Shown: one piece after another, positions 6,677 through 11,446 of the stretch
Numbering within the stretch: position 1 is the stretch's first letter
Layout: the number at the start of each line of letters is the position of its first letter
Assembly (NCBI GenBank): GCA_028293405.1
Contig: JAQGOW010000625.1
Span: 1 to 11,446, forward strand
Length of the DNA stretch: 11,446 bases
Direction: 5' to 3'
From: Verrucomicrobiales bacterium
GTDB taxonomy: Bacteria > Verrucomicrobiota > Verrucomicrobiia > Limisphaerales > Palsa-1400
Program-made: the position numbers and the translations under genes
Notes under the pieces: model-generated
Told to the model about the DNA's origin: nothing
Database searches by the model: none
What the model saw: the letters and a program-made list of their open reading frames with translations, nothing else

Positions 6677-7995
6677 AAGTGCGTTCAATGTTCAAAGTTC
6701 AAGGTTCCATGTTCAGCGTTATTCTAGGCTGTTCGTTGTTCGCTCTCACTGCGTCTGCCGAACAGCTCTTGCTCCGCAACGGCATCGTCCACACCGTCAC
6801 CGGCGCTACTCTCAATCCCGGCGACGTCCTGATCGAGAACGGGAAAATCAAAGAAGTCTCCGCTCACATCGAAAGCAGCGCGTCGGCGATCGACCTCAAA
6901 GGCCAGCATCTCTATCCCGGGATGATCGCGTTGGATACTTCGCTCGGCCTGACCGAACTCAGCGGCGTCCGTTCGACTCTGGATGAACGCGAAGTTGGCG
7001 ATTTCGTGCCCGACGTGAAATCGTGGGTCGCGGTAAACCCTGATTCCGAGCTGTTGCCGGTGGCTCGCGCCAATGGCGTCACGCACATCGAGCCCGCGCC
7101 GCAAGGCAACATCGCCGCGGGCCAATCCGGTCTTGTGGTGCTCGATGGTTGGACGAGCGAACAGATGGCTTACAAAAAGCCGATTGCACTTCATGTGTAT
7201 TGGCCGGATATGGATCTGGATCTCACGCCAAAAGAGAAGGTGAAGGACAAAGCGAAATGGAAATCACCCGAGGACCAGGCGAAGGAACGCACGAATAAAC
7301 TCAAAGCGCTCGACGACTTTTTCCAGGATGCCCGCGCCTACACTGTGGCCCGTGACGTAGCCAAAACAAATGCCGCTGTTGATCCCGGTCGCAATCCGTC
7401 GTGGGAAGCGATGCGGCCGTTTGTGCGCGCCGAATTACCAATTACCGTTCACGCCGATGACGTTCGTGAAATCAAAGCGGCTGTGAAATGGGCGGATACG
7501 AACCATTTCAAAATCATCATCGCTGGCGGACGCGACTCCTGGATGACCGCCGATTTGCTCGCGCAGAAAAATATTCCGGTGATTTGGGAACACACTTATC
7601 AACAGCCCGCGCACGATTACGAGTCTTACGAATCGCACTACGCCGCGCCGGAAAAACTGCGTAAAGCCGGTGTGAAAGTGATTTTCAGTTTAGGCGGCAG
7701 CACGTTCATCGCGTCGCTGATCAAGAACCTGCCCTACGAAGCTGCGCAAGCCGTTGCGTTCGGTTTGCCCGAAGACGAAGCGATCAAAGGTGTGACCTTG
7801 TATCCAGCGCAAGCGGCTGGTGTGGCTGATAAACTTGGCTCCATCGAACCCGGCAAAGACGCGACGTTATTTGCGTGCGACGGCAGCATCCTCGATCTGC
7901 GCGCGAAAGTTCATCACGTTTGGATTGCCGGCAAAGAGATGTCACTCGAGAGCCGCCACACGCGACTTTACAACAAATACAAGAAGCGGCCTTAG
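6673..7995 (+). CDS. Exported amidohydrolase-like protein lacking the HxH metal site
   Basis: A 440-aa single-unit member of the amidohydrolase superfamily, probably the partner of the upstream fusion. The signal peptide ends at about TASA-E (26-30). The family frame is clear: LLLRNGIVHTVTGA (32-45), GDVLIENGKIKEVS (50-63), YPGMIALDTS (81-90), TVHADDVREI (258-267), GVTLYPAQAAGVADKLGSIE (373-392) and DATLFACDGSILD (396-408). The HxH that follows 'PG-I' in active enzymes is D88/S90 here, and the usual late aspartate position reads SLGG (339-342), so hydrolysis by this unit alone is doubtful. It may act as a structural or regulatory partner, or bind substrate. Its ATG overlaps the upstream TGA (ATGA) behind a strong GGAGGA. 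The first codons contain a 7-bp tandem repeat. Its stop overlaps that of the convergent kinase gene by 4 bp. Confidence 0.85.
   Translation: MKVRSMFKVQGSMFSVILGCSLFALTASAEQLLLRNGIVHTVTGATLNPGDVLIENGKIKEVSAHIESSASAIDLKGQHLYPGMIALDTSLGLTELSGVRSTLDEREVGDFVPDVKSWVAVNPDSELLPVARANGVTHIEPAPQGNIAAGQSGLVVLDGWTSEQMAYKKPIALHVYWPDMDLDLTPKEKVKDKAKWKSPEDQAKERTNKLKALDDFFQDARAYTVARDVAKTNAAVDPGRNPSWEAMRPFVRAELPITVHADDVREIKAAVKWADTNHFKIIIAGGRDSWMTADLLAQKNIPVIWEHTYQQPAHDYESYESHYAAPEKLRKAGVKVIFSLGGSTFIASLIKNLPYEAAQAVAFGLPEDEAIKGVTLYPAQAAGVADKLGSIEPGKDATLFACDGSILDLRAKVHHVWIAGKEMSLESRHTRLYNKYKKRP
6683..6717 (+). repeat. Five-unit heptanucleotide tandem repeat (GTTCAAN) in the signal-peptide coding region
   Basis: Units are GTTCAAT (6683), GTTCAAA (6690), GTTCAAG (6697), GTTCCAT (6704) and GTTCAGC (6711); the last two are diverged. 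The array starts 10 bp after the ATG and encodes the N-region MFKVQGSMFSV. Because the unit is 7 bp, gain or loss of one unit would shift the frame from the first ATG. Internal ATGs created by the repeat (6688, 6709) could rescue translation. Confidence 0.8.
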
Positions 7996-9254
7996 CTCGC
8001 TTGCGAGAGCATTTTGTTGGTGGCACCGTTGACCACTTTGCCGACGGCTGCACCGGCTTTTTCGAGTTCAATCCAGAAGCAACTTCCCTTGCCCGGCATT
8101 GAATTTAAACCGACGCGACCGCCAAGACGTTCGACGCCTTTTTTGACAATCGCCAGACCGATGCCTGTGCCGGGATATTCTTCGGGGTGATGGAGACGTT
8201 CGAAGACGTTGAAAATTTTGTCGTGATACTGTTGGTCGATGCCAATGCCGTTGTCGTCGATGCAAATGCGGATCGAATACGGCAATTCTTCGGCGCGAAT
8301 GTAGATGTTCGGCATCGTCCCCGGTTTCACAAACTTGAGGGCGTTGCGAATTAGATTGCCGAGCGCCTGCGTGAGAATCGTGGGTTGCGCCAAAACTTTG
8401 GGCAAGGGTCGCAGAACCGAAACTTGCGCGTCATGCGTCTCGTCCTGCATGTGGGAAAGCAATTGATCGAGCACCGATTCGACATCGACCGCACTCAACG
8501 CCACCGGCTCATGGGTCAAGCGGCCGTAAGCCAACAAGTCCTGGACGAGTTGGTCCATGCGACAAGCGGAGTCGCTGATTTTGCGCGTGTATTCCTTCGC
8601 AGGCGCATTGAGCGCACATTCCTCGGCGAGCACGATTGCGTAACCCTGCATCGCGCGAATGGGCGTGCGTAGATCATGCGCGATGCTGTAACAAAAACCT
8701 TCGAGCGACTTGACGGTTTGGGTGAGCTTTTCGGTACGTTCGGCGACCTGCTCTTCGAGTGTGTGCGTGTAATCGGCCAACGTTTGTTTCGCGGCATCGA
8801 GTTCCTGTTCGACACGTTGACGACGGCCAATTTCCTGTTCGCACTCGTGGTTGCGGCGTTTGGCTTCTGCCATGCTCGCATCGATGCGGCGCTTGGCATG
8901 CAGCATGGAACGGCCCACCCCGATGATGGCAAAAGTCACGGCGAAATACATGAGAACTGCGACCGGGTCGGCAGCGATTGCCGGTCCGCCATAGAAAAAA
9001 TACTCGGCACCGATATAGCCGAGAAGGCACGCCATGATGGAAGGAGCCGTTCCGCACACCCAGACGGCGACGGTCACACCGATGTAATAAGTAGCGAAAG
9101 GAAAATCAGGGCCGATTGATCTACTTAACACCATTCGCAACATGGTCGCGACGCCGATGATGGCGACCGCCAGTGCATACCGGGCGGAACGGGACATTTT
9201 TGATGACATGAATCTTGTATCTCGCCCCTTGCCGGAACCATTTGCCACGAGCAT
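7992..9254 (-). CDS. Membrane sensor histidine kinase with N-terminal DUF4118-like transmembrane region
   Basis: A 420-aa hybrid-free sensor kinase that phosphorylates itself on His and passes the phosphate to an unseen response regulator. Hydrophobic segments at about 26-43, 54-87 and 96-115 resemble the KdpD-type four-helix DUF4118 module (FATYYIGVTVAVWVCGTAPS, 53-72). A charged coiled coil (about 117-182) leads to the HisKA dimerisation helix with the phospho-acceptor H193 in SIAHDLRTPIRAM. The ATPase domain shows the N box NLIRNALKF (300-308), G1 DDNGIGID (333-340), the F box FNVFERL (348-354) and G2 GTGIGLAIV (362-370). No extracytoplasmic sensor or PAS domain is seen. I chose ATG 9254 because AGGA precedes it; a GTG at 9278 and an ATG at 9209 are alternatives. 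No response regulator gene is nearby. The bacteriophytochrome-like kinase core (YSIAHDLR) often works with single-domain regulators. Confidence 0.93.
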   Translation of the reverse strand: MLVANGSGKGRDTRFMSSKMSRSARYALAVAIIGVATMLRMVLSRSIGPDFPFATYYIGVTVAVWVCGTAPSIMACLLGYIGAEYFFYGGPAIAADPVAVLMYFAVTFAIIGVGRSMLHAKRRIDASMAEAKRRNHECEQEIGRRQRVEQELDAAKQTLADYTHTLEEQVAERTEKLTQTVKSLEGFCYSIAHDLRTPIRAMQGYAIVLAEECALNAPAKEYTRKISDSACRMDQLVQDLLAYGRLTHEPVALSAVDVESVLDQLLSHMQDETHDAQVSVLRPLPKVLAQPTILTQALGNLIRNALKFVKPGTMPNIYIRAEELPYSIRICIDDNGIGIDQQYHDKIFNVFERLHHPEEYPGTGIGLAIVKKGVERLGGRVGLNSMPGKGSCFWIELEKAGAAVGKVVNGATNKMLSQAS

Positions 9255-9322
9255 CCCGTCCTGAGAAAGGCTCAGCACGGTACGCGTGAAACGATTTCCC
9301 GCAAGTGGGAGATTGGCTGAAG

Positions 9323-9373
9323 TTGGAGTTCAAGCTTTAGCGTATCCGGAAAAGCTGAAAGCCTGAACTCCAA
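9323..9373. repeat. REP-like imperfect inverted repeat (hairpin)
   Basis: The left arm TTGGAGTTCAAGCTTTAGC (9323-9341) pairs with the right arm GCTGAAAGCCTGAACTCCAA (9354-9373) around a 12-nt loop, with one bulged base and one mismatch (a G-U pair in RNA). It lies between the kinase gene and the beta-strand repeat gene. No U-tract follows, so it is a poor rho-independent terminator. It resembles short extragenic palindromic repeats that I recall as numerous in some verrucomicrobial genomes. Confidence 0.7.
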
Positions 9374-9424
9374 GGAGTTGTTACCACGCGCGGCTAACTG
9401 AACTTGGACTCGCGCACAGTAACG

Positions 9425-9453
9425 TTGACTCGATACTCGCATTCCCGTTTAAT
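9425..9453 (+). promoter_or_regulatory. Predicted sigma70-type promoter for the surface protein gene
   Basis: TTGACT (9425-9430), a 17-bp spacer and TTTAAT (9448-9453) match the -35/-10 consensus at 5 of 6 positions each. Transcription would start near 9460, leaving a leader of about 97 nt before ATG 9557. The hexamers CGTTGA (9423-9428) and TCAACG (9453-9458) form an inverted repeat bracketing the promoter, a possible operator. The rest of 9255-9556 holds only the hairpin at 9323; I see no gene there. Confidence 0.45.
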
Positions 9454-9556
9454 CAACGGACGTCATGGCTAACTCGCCTACTGCTTTATCGATAGCGACT
9501 GTTCCAGTTTAGCCGTCCCTGTTCAGCTCAACTCAACCCAAAACCAACGTTTCCTT

Positions 9557-9592
9557 ATGCTTAAAAAAGCTTCTGTCGGCTTTTGAACAATA
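9557..9592 (+). other. Signal-peptide N-region cut by an in-frame TGA
   Basis: ATG 9557 opens MLKKASVGF and then meets TGA at 9584-9586. Past the TGA, in the same frame, comes TILLFTCAHLSAATLYW. Read through, this is a textbook signal peptide: two lysines, a hydrophobic core and an A-x-A-like cleavage site before TLYW. The frame then stays open for 620 codons to the window edge. The stop is therefore either a recent nonsense change, a sequence error, or bypassed by starting at TTG 9593. Confidence 0.75.
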
Positions 9593-11446
9593 TTGCTTTT
9601 CACCTGTGCACACTTGAGCGCCGCTACCCTCTACTGGAGTGGCGACGGCGTAAATGAAGGCGGTGCCGGCACGTGGGACACGACGACGGCGCACTTTGGC
9701 ACCGCTGCCGCTGGCCCGTTCACAACCATCTGGACCAACGCCAACAGTGACAGCGCCGTTTTCGAAGCGAGCTCGGGCCCGACCACAAACACCATCAGCT
9801 CGGCGATCACCTTTAAAGGTACGATGAACGTCAACACGCCCTACGTGTTCAGCGGCACTTCGACGATCACTTACAACGCCGGTTCGAGTATCGTCGTGGC
9901 GAGTGGCCTCGGTTTGACCAATAACAATCCGTACGCGGGGACAATCACCAAGAGCGGCGCAGGCACGGTCAGCTTCAACAATTCCACTGGCAACGTGACG
10001 AAGTTCAACTTCAACGCAGGCACTTCTGCGTTTGCTGCGCCGAACCGGTTTGGTGTCGGCGGCGACACGCCGGGATTTCTGACATTGAACGGCGGCACGA
10101 TGAGCGTGAACACAACGCTGGCATTCGTTTTGAATCGTTCGATCGCGCTTGGCGCAGCGAGCACGTTGACGGGTAGTTCTGGGACGATCACGGTCACGGC
10201 AGATCACCCGATCACGAGCGTTGGCAATGGAACGCTGACGGTCAGCACGGTCAGTCTCAGTTTGTGGAGCCCGAGCAACACCTTCACCAACAATCTCAAT
10301 ATCAGCGGTGGCACTTTGACGTGCGACAACAACCACGTCATCCCGGACGGCAACACGGTGACGCTCGCCGGCGGCAGTATGAATGTGGGCAACGCTGGAA
10401 CCAATCAAGTGCTGAAGACGTTGGTGGTGAACAGCAGCTCGAGCGCAATCAGTGGCGCAGGAACTTTGACCGTGACGAACCTGCTCGACCTGCGCGCGAG
10501 TGGAGCAATTGCTCCGATCATTAATGGTTCGGGGCGCGCGACTAAAATCAACACGGGCACTGTTACGTTAAACGGCGCGAATACTTACACGGGCGGAACG
10601 ATTCATTCAAACGGCGTTATTATTCTCGGCGCGAGCGGGCAGTTGGGTTCCGGAACGCTGCAACTATCCGGCGGCACGTTGATGCAGAGCGCGAATCGCA
10701 CGGCGGCAACGACGCTTTTGTGCCCAGTGGTGATGAATGTTGATACGACGGTTCAGAACACGAACACCGGTGCCGGCTATGTGCAAATGCGCGCGGGCGG
10801 TTTGTGGACGGCGACGGGCGGCACTTTGACGATTAAAAATGCAACATCTGCCGCAGGCGGTCAGTTTGATCTCGTGCTGACGAACGGCACGAGTTGGGCG
10901 CAACCGATTGTCGTCGGAGTCGGTGGCGACACGGGCGGTTCGCAACTCACGTTCGACAACGCCAGCACTTCACCCGACCACGTCTTTAGCGGTTTGATCA
11001 GCGGCAGCGGAAGCATTCGCAAGACTTCCACTGGTCGCGTGATTCTACTCGGCGACAACAATTACAGCGGCGGCGTCAGCAATAATGCTGGCTATATCGC
11101 GCTTGGTTTGGATTCGACAGGATCGCCCGGCGCTCCTAGTTCCGGGCCATTGGGCAGCGGCACGGTCTATCAAAGCGGCGGTGGATTCCAGGCCTACAAC
11201 GGCGCGCGCACCGTTCACAACAATCTGCTCATGAGCGGTAGCTTGAATATCGGGGGCACCAATGACCTTACGTTCACGGGCTCAGTCACGTTCGGAACAA
11301 ATTCGCGCATCATTTCGGTGACGAATAACCTGACAACGATTCAGGGAGCCATCGGCAGCGACGTGCTGGCTGGCGCGCTCGCTCTTACCAAATCCGGCAC
11401 TGGCACTCTCGCCATTTCCTCCGATAATACTTTTGCCGGCAACACA
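9593..11446 (+). CDS. Autotransporter-associated beta-strand repeat surface protein (3' end beyond the window)
   Basis: A long Gly/Thr/Asn/Ser-rich frame, open from 9587 to the window edge, coding for a secreted parallel beta-helix protein. It starts after a signal-peptide-like core with LYWSGDGVNEGGAGTWDTTT, the tryptophan-containing opening common in verrucomicrobial surface proteins. At least three copies of the passenger-type repeat 'G(T)V.L.G.N.Y.GG' are visible: TVTLNGANTYTGGT, RVILLGDNNYSGGV and TLAISSDNTFAGNT, separated by looser beta-strand sequence such as LQLSGGTLMQSA. Such proteins are usually thousands of residues long and end in an autotransporter barrel or a PEP-CTERM-like anchor, neither of which can be seen here. 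The role could be surface adhesion or polymer binding. The start is uncertain: TTG 9593 is the only usable start before ATG 9824 because TGA 9584-9586 separates the frame from ATG 9557. It may be a pseudogene. Confidence 0.8.
   Translation, partial: MLFTCAHLSAATLYWSGDGVNEGGAGTWDTTTAHFGTAAAGPFTTIWTNANSDSAVFEASSGPTTNTISSAITFKGTMNVNTPYVFSGTSTITYNAGSSIVVASGLGLTNNNPYAGTITKSGAGTVSFNNSTGNVTKFNFNAGTSAFAAPNRFGVGGDTPGFLTLNGGTMSVNTTLAFVLNRSIALGAASTLTGSSGTITVTADHPITSVGNGTLTVSTVSLSLWSPSNTFTNNLNISGGTLTCDNNHVIPDGNTVTLAGGSMNVGNAGTNQVLKTLVVNSSSSAISGAGTLTVTNLLDLRASGAIAPIINGSGRATKINTGTVTLNGANTYTGGTIHSNGVIILGASGQLGSGTLQLSGGTLMQSANRTAATTLLCPVVMNVDTTVQNTNTGAGYVQMRAGGLWTATGGTLTIKNATSAAGGQFDLVLTNGTSWAQPIVVGVGGDTGGSQLTFDNASTSPDHVFSGLISGSGSIRKTSTGRVILLGDNNYSGGVSNNAGYIALGLDSTGSPGAPSSGPLGSGTVYQSGGGFQAYNGARTVHNNLLMSGSLNIGGTNDLTFTGSVTFGTNSRIISVTNNLTTIQGAIGSDVLAGALALTKSGTGTLAISSDNTFAGNT
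10544..11446 (+). repeat. Coding-region beta-strand (PATR-type) repeat units
   Basis: Three recognisable protein repeats occur at 10544-10600 (KINTGTVTLNGANTYTGGT), 11012-11077 (SIRKTSTGRVILLGDNNYSG) and 11378-11446 (LALTKSGTGTLAISSDNTF). They share a T/S-G-T/R-V/L-x-L/I core then N-Y/F-x-G. They match the autotransporter-associated beta-strand repeat pattern and are diverged at DNA level, so they are old rather than recent duplications. Confidence 0.65.

Noticed and set aside
9323..9373. Hairpin as a rho-independent terminator
   Set aside because: No T-run follows either arm, and it stands between divergent genes where no transcript needs to end.
9584..9586. TGA as selenocysteine or a recoded Trp codon
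   Set aside because: The site is in a signal peptide where neither makes sense, and other genes in the window use TGA as a normal stop.
9533..10408. 291-codon open frame on the minus strand
   Set aside because: It is antisense to the beta-strand repeat gene, rich in Arg/Ala from GC-biased third positions, with no recognisable domain.
1..11446. CRISPR array, tRNA, rRNA, insertion sequence or integrase
   Set aside because: No regularly spaced repeats, cloverleaf sequences, rRNA-like segments or transposase motifs were seen on either strand.

Overview
The window looks like chromosomal DNA of a Verrucomicrobiota-type bacterium (Pedosphaera/Limisphaerales-like is my best guess). GC content is moderate to high. 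The evidence is a large autotransporter-associated beta-strand repeat surface protein, secreted paired amidohydrolases, a Gfo/Idh/MocA oxidoreductase of the kind abundant in that phylum, heptanucleotide repeats at gene starts, and a REP-like hairpin. The taxonomic call is inference from gene content, not from a marker gene.

Minus strand, 1-3544: three co-directional genes, read right to left. They are a Gfo/Idh/MocA oxidoreductase, then after 24 bp a RecQ-type helicase carrying a C-terminal ComF-like phosphoribosyltransferase (PRTase) domain, then a DprA-like protein whose ATG overlaps the helicase stop (ATGA) and which runs off the left edge. The helicase-PRTase/DprA pair is the best candidate in the window for a dedicated DNA-processing or anti-phage module. 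RecQ unwinds DNA, DprA-family proteins bind single-stranded DNA or nucleotides, and PRTase plus DprA-like pairing is known from the ShosTA defence/toxin-antitoxin system.

Plus strand, 3659-7995: two translationally coupled genes for exported amidohydrolase-family proteins. The first is a 1005-aa fusion of a metal-site-deficient N-terminal unit, a charged linker and an apparently intact C-terminal unit. The second is a 440-aa unit that again lacks the metal-binding HxH. The operon therefore encodes dead, live and dead amidohydrolase units. The substrate is unknown; a cyclic amide or peptide-like compound in the periplasm is plausible.

Minus strand, 7992-9254: an orphan membrane sensor histidine kinase, convergent with the amidohydrolase operon with stop codons overlapping by 4 bp.

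Plus strand, 9255-11446: an intergenic stretch with a REP-like inverted repeat and a good sigma70-type promoter. It is followed by a large beta-helix surface protein that runs off the right edge. Its signal peptide is interrupted by an in-frame TGA.
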